The translations under genes were made by a program, and so were the position numbers. Shown here in pieces: positions 14,671 through 24,380 of a DNA stretch of 24,380 nt (the first letter of the stretch is position 1; each line of letters begins with the position of its first letter). A model generated the notes under the pieces. The model was not told the origin of the DNA. It worked only from the letters and a program-made list of their open reading frames with translations, and searched no databases. Origin of the DNA: Planctomycetales bacterium (lineage in GTDB: Bacteria; Planctomycetota; Planctomycetia; Pirellulales; Thermoguttaceae). The stretch lies in contig SKOZ01000002.1 in NCBI GenBank assembly GCA_007119795.1, positions 1 to 24,380 on the forward strand. The letters are read 5' to 3'.

Positions 14671-15629
14671 CGCGTTCCCTTCACTACGACGTTGGGCGGA
14701 TCCTGCCCCTCGAACCAAGCGCAGAGGTTTCCTACAGCCCCCGTGGCCATGTTGTACAGGGCTTCCTCGGTATGAGCGCCCATGTGGGGCGTGAGCACCA
14801 CGTTGTCCAGATCCCGGTACGGGGCTATGTTTGGGGGCTCCTGGGCATGGGCGTCGAGCCCCGCCCCCCCGATGCGTCCCTCGCTGAGGGCCTCGACCAG
14901 CGCCCCGTCATCGACCACCTCGCCCCGGGCCGTGTTGATCAGGATCGCTGCAGCCTTCATGCGCGTGAAGGCCTCGCGGCCGAAGAGGCCGCGGGTCTGG
15001 TCGTTGGCCGGCAGGTGCAGGGAGACGACATCCGATTCGGCCAGCAGGCGTTCCAGGGAAACCAGCTCCAGCCCCGCGCCCGCGGCCGTTTCCGCGAGCA
15101 GGAAGGGATCGTGCACCAGCACGCGGCACCGGAACCCCCGCACCCGTTCGGCCACGCGGCTGCCGATGCGCCCGTAGCCGACCAGCCCCACCGTCTTGCC
15201 GGTCAGCGAAACGCCGTAGACGTTCTGCCAGGCGCCGCTACGGACCAGGCGGTCGGCATAGGGAATGCGCCGCGCCACGGCGAGCATCAGGGTCACGGCC
15301 AGATCGGCCACCGAGTCGCTGTTGGCCTCGGGGGTATTGGTTACGGTGACACCGGCCTGGGCGGCTGCCGCGAGGTCGACGCGGTCCACGCCCACGCCGT
15401 AGCGAGCCACGATGCGCAGCTCCGGCGCCGCGCGGAAGACCTCGGCGGTGAAGTGGTCCAGCCCGGCGATGCACCCCTGGCAGCCGGCGAGCCGCTCGAT
15501 GAGCTCCGGCGGCTCCAGGGGGCGGCCCAGGTCGTTGAACCGGAGCTCGAAGCCCTTCGAGTGCAGAATCTCCACCGGGGCCTTGACCCGCTTGCCGAAG
15601 GAGGTCGAGGTGATCAGCACGCGGGGCAT
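14667..15629 (-). CDS. D-isomer-specific 2-hydroxyacid dehydrogenase, 320 aa
   Basis: An NAD-dependent 2-hydroxyacid/2-ketoacid dehydrogenase of the phosphoglycerate dehydrogenase-glyoxylate reductase type; cytoplasmic. The GxGxxG nucleotide motif is GYGRIG at 151-156, with Asp174 as the usual NAD-selecting acidic residue. The catalytic set Arg235 (NTARGE), Glu264 (AQEPP) and His282 (TPHMGAHT) is complete. There is no C-terminal ACT domain, so it is not a regulated SerA. Two adjacent ATGs exist (15632, 15629); 15629 is chosen because it sits 7 bases after GGAG. It starts 47 bases after the dehydrogenase gene upstream and overlaps the kinase start. Within the cluster it could reduce a keto acid or oxidise a hydroxy acid of the sugar pathway; the substrate is unknown. 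Confidence 0.92.
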   Translation of the reverse strand: MPRVLITSTSFGKRVKAPVEILHSKGFELRFNDLGRPLEPPELIERLAGCQGCIAGLDHFTAEVFRAAPELRIVARYGVGVDRVDLAAAAQAGVTVTNTPEANSDSVADLAVTLMLAVARRIPYADRLVRSGAWQNVYGVSLTGKTVGLVGYGRIGSRVAERVRGFRCRVLVHDPFLLAETAAGAGLELVSLERLLAESDVVSLHLPANDQTRGLFGREAFTRMKAAAILINTARGEVVDDGALVEALSEGRIGGAGLDAHAQEPPNIAPYRDLDNVVLTPHMGAHTEEALYNMATGAVGNLCAWFEGQDPPNVVVKGTR

Positions 15630-15676
15630 CATCGCTCTCCACCCATCCTTTCCGTCTTCTTCGCAGCGCAACACCC

Positions 15677-16717
15677 TTAGCGGTAGCGCAGCAGTACCTT
15701 GACGACCTCGCCCCGCACCACGGCGGCGATGGCTTCACCCACCTCTTCTACGGGGAACTCGTGCGTGACGAACTCGTCGGCCCGCACCTTCCCTTCGCGG
15801 ATCCAGGCGCAGAGCGGCTCCTGGGCGGCCCGCTCGCGCCAGCGGGTGGGCCACTGGTGCATGAAGAGGTTGAAGTTGTACGGCCCCAGCGCCTTCTCCA
15901 GCGTCATGGCGGGCTCGGCGATGACGCCGTAGACGCCGATGGTTCCCCCCATCTTGATCATGGGCAGCGCCGCGTTGACGATGGCCGGCTTCCCCACGGC
16001 GTCGATCACCGCGTCCAGGGGCCTGTCGCGGCCCTTGATGAACGACTCCAGGGACCCGGCATCGGGAGCCAGCACGGCGTCGGCCCCCATCGCAGCCGCC
16101 TTTTCCCGCTTCGCCGGCAGGGGATCGACGAGAACGATCTCTCCGAGGCCGAGGAGCTTGCCGAACTTGAGGAAGCTCAGCCCCACGGGACCGGCGCCGA
16201 AAACCAGCAGGTCGTCGCCGGCCTGGAGGTGGAAGTCGCCGATGCCGCCGTAGACCTCGCGCCACGTACAGAGCATCACCGCCTCCTCGACGGGGATGTC
16301 CGGCGCCACGGGCTGCTGGATCTCGAAGACCTCAACCCAGCCGTGTTCGGCGTCGGCCACACCGTCGGCGATCATGGCGTCGTGGTCGGCCACGAGGGTG
16401 TATTCGCAGAAGCCCCCCCAGCCGCTGCTGATTCCCGGTTTACCCGCGTCGAAGAGCAGCCCGCCGATGGCCCGGTCGCCGACGCGGAAGTTGCGGACTT
16501 TCTCCCCCACGGCATCGACGATGCCCGCCGACTCATGTCCCAGCATGAGGGGATATTGATCGACGCCCGGGAAGTTTCCGGCGATGAGCTTTCCGTCGGT
16601 GGCGTTGCAGAGGCTGGCGGCTTCGGTGCGGACGCGGGCCTGGTAGGGGCCGGGCTGGGGCTCGGGCAGGTCGGCCAGTTCGACTCGTCCCGGTTCGACG
16701 ACGACCACGGCACGCAT
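15677..16717 (-). CDS. Zinc-type medium-chain alcohol/polyol dehydrogenase, 346 aa
   Basis: A member of the zinc-dependent medium-chain dehydrogenase superfamily, near sorbitol or threonine dehydrogenases, oxidising a polyol or sugar hydroxyl with NAD(P). Catalytic zinc ligands are apparent as Cys37 (SLCNATD) and His61-Glu62 (GHESAG). The nucleotide-binding GAGPVG is at 174-179 with an acidic residue at the end of the next strand (VLVDPL). The four-cysteine structural zinc lobe is missing: the region about residues 85-110 has only Cys104, which is seen in some family branches. The ATG at 16717 follows GAAGGAA at 9 bases; the upstream open frame is not protein-like. A strong hairpin lies in the 144-base gap to the SMP-30-like gene. 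It is the probable first cytoplasmic oxidation step of the cluster. Confidence 0.9.
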   Translation of the reverse strand: MRAVVVVEPGRVELADLPEPQPGPYQARVRTEAASLCNATDGKLIAGNFPGVDQYPLMLGHESAGIVDAVGEKVRNFRVGDRAIGGLLFDAGKPGISSGWGGFCEYTLVADHDAMIADGVADAEHGWVEVFEIQQPVAPDIPVEEAVMLCTWREVYGGIGDFHLQAGDDLLVFGAGPVGLSFLKFGKLLGLGEIVLVDPLPAKREKAAAMGADAVLAPDAGSLESFIKGRDRPLDAVIDAVGKPAIVNAALPMIKMGGTIGVYGVIAEPAMTLEKALGPYNFNLFMHQWPTRWRERAAQEPLCAWIREGKVRADEFVTHEFPVEEVGEAIAAVVRGEVVKVLLRYR

Positions 16718-16826
16718 GATGGATTTCCTTCGTTTGGGTTCGGCCGGGCAATCGCTGCGCGGCCTTTGCGGTTGTCCCCCCCGCGCCTCACGGGGCGAGT
16801 TCCTCCGGTCTCGCGCGGCCACCTCC

Positions 16827-16847
16827 CGGCCGGGCGCCGCCCGGCCG
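16827..16847 (-). terminator. 9-bp perfect GC hairpin between SMP-30-like and dehydrogenase genes
   Basis: CGGCCGGGC and GCCCGGCCG pair perfectly around a 3-base GCC loop, 14 bases beyond the stop of the SMP-30-like gene at 16862. No U-tract follows on the minus strand. It may end part of the transcripts, or protect the upstream message and so give different expression of the secreted protein and the cytoplasmic enzymes. Confidence 0.4.
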
Positions 16848-16861
16848 CAGCGGCGGTCCGC

Positions 16862-18007
16862 TTACTCGGGCAAGGGAATGTACGAAATCGTAAAAGGACG
16901 CGTGTGCGCGGTGTTGACCTTGTCCGGCCCGGTAACGAGGTTGAAGTTCGTGACCACCAGCTTCCCCTGCCAAATGATCGGCTCGGCAGGCTGGTTGAGC
17001 TCGCCCCGGGCGCCGTCGCTGTCGGGGTTCTGGGCCAGCACGGTGATCTCCCCTTGCGGATCGACCATGCATACGGCATTGTTGGAGAAGTCGGCCACGT
17101 AGATGTTGTCCGCCTCGTCGATCCAGATGCCGTCGATGGAGCGCATCTTCGCCTGCACCATCTTTTCGGCGAAGTCCGGATCGCTCACGGGAACGTCGAA
17201 ATCGGTCTGCGCGAAGATGGTATTGCTGGTGACGTTCCCCTCCTCGTCGAAGGTGATCTTGTGCAGGGCGCCGTCGCCGAAGTTCCCCACGAAGAGATTC
17301 CCCCGGCTGTCGAAGGCCAGGCCGTCGGCGCCGTACTGCACGTCGCGGTTGTAGGTGACGAAGGTGGCCAGCAGGTTTTCGTCGTCGAGGGTGTTGGAGA
17401 GGAGGATCCCCTCATCGTCGAGGTGGAAACGGTACACGCCGCTGACGAGCAGGCCGTCTTCGCGCTCGATCTTGGGGAGCAGGCTCACGGTCAGGTACAG
17501 GTGCTCGCCGTGGACGCGGACGCCGTTGGGGTGGCTGATCGTGTCGGCCACCACGGTCAGGTCTTCGATTTCCCCGTTGCGGACGCGGAGCCGCAGCAGC
17601 CGCCCCTCGTTGATCTCGCCGTGCTCGCCGTTGCCGGTGGCCCAGTTCTGGTTGTCCACCACGTAGAGGTCGCCGTCCGGCCCGAAAGCGATCCCCATAG
17701 GCGCCGCACGGCCCGTCTCGGGATGCACCGGCATGTCGAACCAGTGCACGACCTCAAGCTCGGGGGTCACCTTGATCAGGCAGGGCTGCTGGGTGGGATC
17801 GGCGAAATTCGGGCAAGTCACCACCAGGTTGCCCTCGGCATCGATGGCCATGGCATCCGGGGTGGGGCAATTCTCCGGGAGCGTTACCAGCAGCCGCGAG
17901 CGTTGCAGCTCCGCGGGGATCTCCGCGGCCGTTGCGAGCGGGGCGATCGACAGGGTCAGCAGGAGTGCCCAAGGCATTCCGAACGGCATTGCAGGCGATC
18001 GTCTCAT
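16862..18007 (-). CDS. Secreted SMP-30/gluconolactonase-like beta-propeller, 381 aa
   Basis: A six-bladed SMP-30/NHL-type propeller, possibly a lactonase acting on sugar lactones outside the cytoplasm. The ATG at 18007 has a strong GGGAGG ribosome site and begins a signal peptide (MRRSP, then MPWALLLTLSIAPLATA, cleavage near residue 28). Blade motifs repeat the P-D-A/G-M-A-I/F-D-A-x-G-N-L-V/Y-V-x form: TPDAMAIDAEGNLVVT, MGIAFGPDGDLYVVDNQNWA, GADGLAFDSRGNLFVGNFGD, SIDGIWIDEADNIYVADFSNNA. The acidic and Asn residues at blade tops are compatible with a divalent metal site, but no ligand set is assigned. Position upstream of the dehydrogenase, kinase and aldolase genes fits delivery of an aldonic acid to that pathway. 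A plain NHL-repeat protein of unknown role remains possible. Confidence 0.8.
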   Translation of the reverse strand: MRRSPAMPFGMPWALLLTLSIAPLATAAEIPAELQRSRLLVTLPENCPTPDAMAIDAEGNLVVTCPNFADPTQQPCLIKVTPELEVVHWFDMPVHPETGRAAPMGIAFGPDGDLYVVDNQNWATGNGEHGEINEGRLLRLRVRNGEIEDLTVVADTISHPNGVRVHGEHLYLTVSLLPKIEREDGLLVSGVYRFHLDDEGILLSNTLDDENLLATFVTYNRDVQYGADGLAFDSRGNLFVGNFGDGALHKITFDEEGNVTSNTIFAQTDFDVPVSDPDFAEKMVQAKMRSIDGIWIDEADNIYVADFSNNAVCMVDPQGEITVLAQNPDSDGARGELNQPAEPIIWQGKLVVTNFNLVTGPDKVNTAHTRPFTISYIPLPE

Positions 18008-18255
18008 GGTGGTGCCTCCCTGGATGGGGGTAATCGTGGGGGTTCGAAGCAACCTCTCGTAGCGTCGATGATAATCGCAGGGAGGACCCGAATCCATGCC
18101 GCCGGGTATCCCTATCCTGAGATTTCTTCCCCCGCTTGCGGGGCGCACGCTTCTGCGGCTCGAGCGGTGGCGCGCGGGCAGTGCCCTCCCGCTCCCCCGC
18201 CGACCCGCTCGGTACGAACGCGCCCAGGGCGCCGCGGTCCCTGCTTCTTCAAGGA

Positions 18256-21093
<2,838 letters not shown>

Positions 21094-21183
21094 AAGCCGC
21101 ACGTAAAAGGGGATGGCTGACGATACAAACTCGCTAGCCTACCAGCGGCGGGTCGCGGCGGCAAGCCACCGATGCCGCCCGCC

Positions 21184-22026
21184 CTACAGGCCGTTCGCCC
21201 GGAGGTACTCCGCACTCCGCTTGAGAATGTCCTCCGAGCCGACGATCTCGAGGGTCGAGCTGTCGATGGGGGCGTCGCGGAGTACATCGCAGACCCCCTC
21301 GATATCGATCACGCCGTCCCCCAATGCAATGGTCGAGAAGCCGCAGCCGTACATCGTGCCGCGTCTCGGCTCCCATTCGGCGGAGAGATCCTTCCAGTGG
21401 ACGTGGTGGATCTTGTCCTTGAAGACGCGGGCCATCTCCACGGGGTCGGCCCCCCCGAGCCAGGAATTGCCCGTGTCGAGATTGACGCCCAGGGCTTGGG
21501 GATTGCCCAGCATGTCGAAGACGTCCTGAATGCCGCGGATCGAGTCGGTAATGGGGCCGTGGGGCTCGAGCAGAATGCGCACGCCGTAATCCTCCGCCAT
21601 GCGGACGGGCGCGTACAGCTTCTCGGCCGTAACGAACACCCGCTGTTCGTAGGTGAGCCTCTCGGCCCACTCCGAGCGGGGGTCGGTCTCCGTGGTGACC
21701 ACGTCCTTGATGCCGATCGCGGCGGCGAACCGCACCGCCTTCACGATCTCCGCGGTGCCGAAGACGCCCGGGTTGCTGGGCTCCAGGAGCATGGCGTGCG
21801 CGCAGACGGCGGAGGGGATGATGCCGTGCTTTTCGAACAGCCGCCGCACCTCAAAGGGGTTCTCGTCGAGGCTGACCGTGGGGGAGAAGCCGGCCGATCC
21901 GAGCATGCTGCCGCCGGAGTTCGTATCCGTGATGTCGGCGTGGGTGAACCCCATTTCCTTGGCGCGCTCGAGCTGCCTTTCCACGCTGGCAAACGGTTCA
22001 ATCAGGAGGAATACGCCGATGTTCAT
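21184..22026 (-). CDS. Sugar phosphate isomerase/epimerase-like TIM barrel, 280 aa
   Basis: A xylose-isomerase-like (AP endonuclease family 2) TIM-barrel protein. The expected metal ligands are in order: Glu154 (LLEPHG), Asp184 (NLDTGNSWL), His210 (HVHWKD) and Glu260 (STLEIVG), with Lys212 next to the histidine. Length is typical for the family, whose members isomerise or epimerise sugars, inosose or hydroxypyruvate-type substrates, usually with Mn2+ or Mg2+. There is no signal peptide, so it is cytoplasmic. The ATG at 22026 has only a weak purine stretch upstream. It lies between mqnD and uvrA with gaps of 173 and 90 bases, so there is no tight operon. The substrate is unknown; a link to the sugar cluster beyond uvrA is speculative. 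Confidence 0.88.
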   Translation of the reverse strand: MNIGVFLLIEPFASVERQLERAKEMGFTHADITDTNSGGSMLGSAGFSPTVSLDENPFEVRRLFEKHGIIPSAVCAHAMLLEPSNPGVFGTAEIVKAVRFAAAIGIKDVVTTETDPRSEWAERLTYEQRVFVTAEKLYAPVRMAEDYGVRILLEPHGPITDSIRGIQDVFDMLGNPQALGVNLDTGNSWLGGADPVEMARVFKDKIHHVHWKDLSAEWEPRRGTMYGCGFSTIALGDGVIDIEGVCDVLRDAPIDSSTLEIVGSEDILKRSAEYLRANGL

Positions 22027-22199
22027 GTCGGGTCACTCGCCAAAGAGAGCACACGTGTTCGGCCGTGCGCGCCAGTCGATAGGTTTGGTGCTCCCGCGGC
22101 TCGACCAGACCGCCTGCCGGCAACGACCGCCGGCACACTCCAGAGGCTAGTGGTCGGGCTCGGCCGGGTCAAGCATCCCACGCGAACCCCGGGGCGGCG

Positions 22200-23066
<867 letters not shown>

Positions 23067-23200
23067 TATCTGGGACCTTCGGGAACAGAACGCACAGCAT
23101 GGCCGCGTGCCACGGCCGCAAGGCCGCCGCCGGCCACGAGTCTACCACAAATGCGCCGCCCGTGTAGCGAGGCGCCGATAAAGTCAAGCGAACGCGCTCA

Positions 23201-23746
23201 TCAGGCGTCGAGGGAGAAGCCGCCGGGAGCCTCGGCAGGTGAGGGGGCGCCTTCAACGGGGAAAGCTTGGGGCGAGAGGGCCTCGGCGCGGGCGACGACT
23301 TCGGCGGCCGGCTGGGGCCGCGAGAGGGCGCGGAATGCTTCTGCCGAAGCCGCCGCTTCGGCCGGGTCGGCAGCGATTCGCTCGCAGACGGTCCGCCAGG
23401 TCTCCTGCTCCTCGCGGAGCACGCGAAGGGCATCGTCGAGGTGGGTCTCGCTCCGCTTGAGACTGGCCTCCAGGAGGGTGCGGAAGACGAACAGATAGAT
23501 GGAGGCCAGCTTGCGAGCCAGCACCTCGTTGGCCTCGCGGTGGATGGCGGCAAGCAGTTCCGTGACGATCGCCTCGGCGCGGAGGAACACCTCGTCGGCC
23601 TCCTCCCACTGCGCCGCCGCCCAGTGGCGGCGGCCCCGCTCGGCAAAACGGATCGCCCCCTCGATGAGCATCAAATGCAGCTTCTGCGGCGGTGCCGAGA
23701 GGACTTCGGTCTCCAGATAACTCCCTCGAGCCGACGGCTGGTGCAT
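23201..23746 (-). CDS. fliS: Flagellar secretion chaperone FliS with C-terminal extension, 181 aa
   Basis: FliS binds flagellin in the cytoplasm and keeps it unfolded until export by the flagellar type III apparatus. The N-terminal YLETEVLSAPPQKLHLMLIEGAIRF (about 10-34) is the FliS signature: a Tyr, a short spacer, S-A/P-P-x-K-L and an M-L-x-x-G-A-I-R-F helix. Helical segments follow around VTELLAAIH and KLASIYLFVFRTLLEASLKR, ending with the E-E-x-x-T-W motif near 120. The remaining roughly 55 residues are Ala/Pro-rich and are not part of the usual 120-140-residue protein. The ATG at 23746 follows AAGG about 10 bases upstream. The gene sits downstream of fliD on the same strand, the standard fliD-fliS order. 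Confidence 0.88.
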   Translation of the reverse strand: MHQPSARGSYLETEVLSAPPQKLHLMLIEGAIRFAERGRRHWAAAQWEEADEVFLRAEAIVTELLAAIHREANEVLARKLASIYLFVFRTLLEASLKRSETHLDDALRVLREEQETWRTVCERIAADPAEAAASAEAFRALSRPQPAAEVVARAEALSPQAFPVEGAPSPAEAPGGFSLDA

Positions 23747-23960
23747 AGCGATTCTGCCTTATGCTCGGATCTTCGAAGTGGTAAATGGTGGATGGCTCTC
23801 GCTGTCCCGACCCGGTGTGGGCCGGGGATTGCTCGGGGACGCCGAGGCGCGCCGTTGGTGGCCGCCCCAGGTGGCGGCAGGTCGTCGGTGCTGTATGAGG
23901 AGGTCGCGGTATCCGGCTCCCTACCCTTGCCGTCCCCCCTCTGCTGTGTGGCCGGGCGCT

Positions 23961-24380
23961 CTAATCGCCGCCGCGAAGGCTCACCAGCGGCGGCAGGGGC
24001 TGGATGGCCTCCAAGGCGCTGAGGTTGCCCTGCAACTTCGCGATGGAGGTCTCCATCTGGTAAAAGTGCATCAGGAGCCGCTCCTGCTCACGCTCCAGGC
24101 GCGAGTTCCAGTGCTCGATCCGCTGCTCGTTGCTCTCGATCTGGTCCTGCAGGGTGCGGAAACGGGTCGTCAGCAGGGAGTCGTCCTCGCCGGCCAGGCG
24201 GTCGATGGCGGCCTTCAAACGGGGCGCCACGCCGTGGGTCTCCGTAGTGAAGAAGTCGCGGACCGCTTCCGGATCTTCGGCAAAGCGTTCCTTCAGCCGC
24301 CCCTCGTCGAGCTCGAGGCTGCCGTCGTCCTTCAGCCGGATGCCCACCTCGCCGAGCGACTGGATGGAGCCGGCACCGAA
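23961..24380 (-). CDS. fliD: Flagellar filament cap protein FliD, C-terminal part
   Basis: Only the last 139 residues are in the window; the gene continues past 24380. FliD caps the growing filament outside the cell and promotes flagellin assembly. The fragment opens with SIQSLGEVGIRLKDDGSLELDE, the conserved FliD C-terminal pattern (s-L-x-d-I-G-i-x-x-x-d-G-x-L-x-l-D). It continues with RLKERFAEDPEAVRDFFT, a long helical, coiled-coil-prone stretch (LQDQIESNEQRIEHWNSRLE), and the final REQERLLMHFYQMETSIAKLQ segment that in this family forms the terminal helix for polymer contact. It ends at TAG 23961. The 214-base spacer before fliS holds no gene that I can support. Confidence 0.93.
   Translation of the reverse strand, partial: FGAGSIQSLGEVGIRLKDDGSLELDEGRLKERFAEDPEAVRDFFTTETHGVAPRLKAAIDRLAGEDDSLLTTRFRTLQDQIESNEQRIEHWNSRLEREQERLLMHFYQMETSIAKLQGNLSALEAIQPLPPLVSLRGGD

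Noticed and set aside
14667..15629. Calling the hydroxyacid dehydrogenase SerA
   Set aside because: No ACT or ASB regulatory domain and a sugar-cluster context; the catalytic triad alone does not identify phosphoglycerate as substrate.

Overview
The window is GC-rich bacterial chromosome, most likely from a planctomycete of the Pirellulales type. This rests on gene content rather than a marker gene: a Tat-exported Gfo/Idh/MocA oxidoreductase, a secreted VCBS/FG-GAP protein, a PQQ-type propeller opening with a D-W-P-x-F-x-G-P motif, a remnant resembling HzsA-related proteins, a futalosine-pathway menaquinone gene (mqnD), flagellar fliD/fliS, and long spacers carrying palindromic repeats. No rRNA, tRNA, CRISPR array, transposase or phage gene was seen.

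Layout. The left edge (1-117, minus) is the start of a sigma-factor-like gene, followed by about 470 bases without a convincing gene and an unrecognised 174-aa gene (585-1109, minus). A secreted VCBS protein (1372-3576, plus) is followed by a 670-base spacer with two tandem palindromic elements. A Tat-exported oxidoreductase (4249-5559, minus) is divergent from an unrecognised 651-aa protein (5940-7895, plus), which precedes a PQQ-propeller protein (8056-9342, plus). From 9343 to about 12500 the region is worn: a C-terminal remnant resembling DUF4832 proteins, degenerate palindromic elements, one intact secreted lyase-like protein (10210-11187), an inverted-repeat insert bounded by a 17-bp direct repeat, a chimeric HzsA-like remnant, and the last 57 codons of a cupin-type glucose-6-phosphate isomerase.

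From 18007 down to 12500 five minus-strand genes form a probable sugar or sugar-acid catabolic cluster: secreted SMP-30-like lactonase/propeller, zinc-type medium-chain dehydrogenase, D-2-hydroxyacid dehydrogenase, FGGY carbohydrate kinase and KDPG-type aldolase. The last three overlap or nearly abut, with two 4-base stop/start overlaps. No sugar-acid dehydratase is present, so the pathway is incomplete here and the substrate is unknown.

The right part is mostly housekeeping, all on the minus strand: uvrA, a xylose-isomerase-like TIM-barrel protein, mqnD, fliS and the C-terminal part of fliD, which runs off the window.

No demonstrably new system is evident. The best candidates for novelty are the 651-aa protein with faint kinase-like C-terminal motifs, the palindromic element families, and the mosaic of gene remnants between 9500 and 12500.
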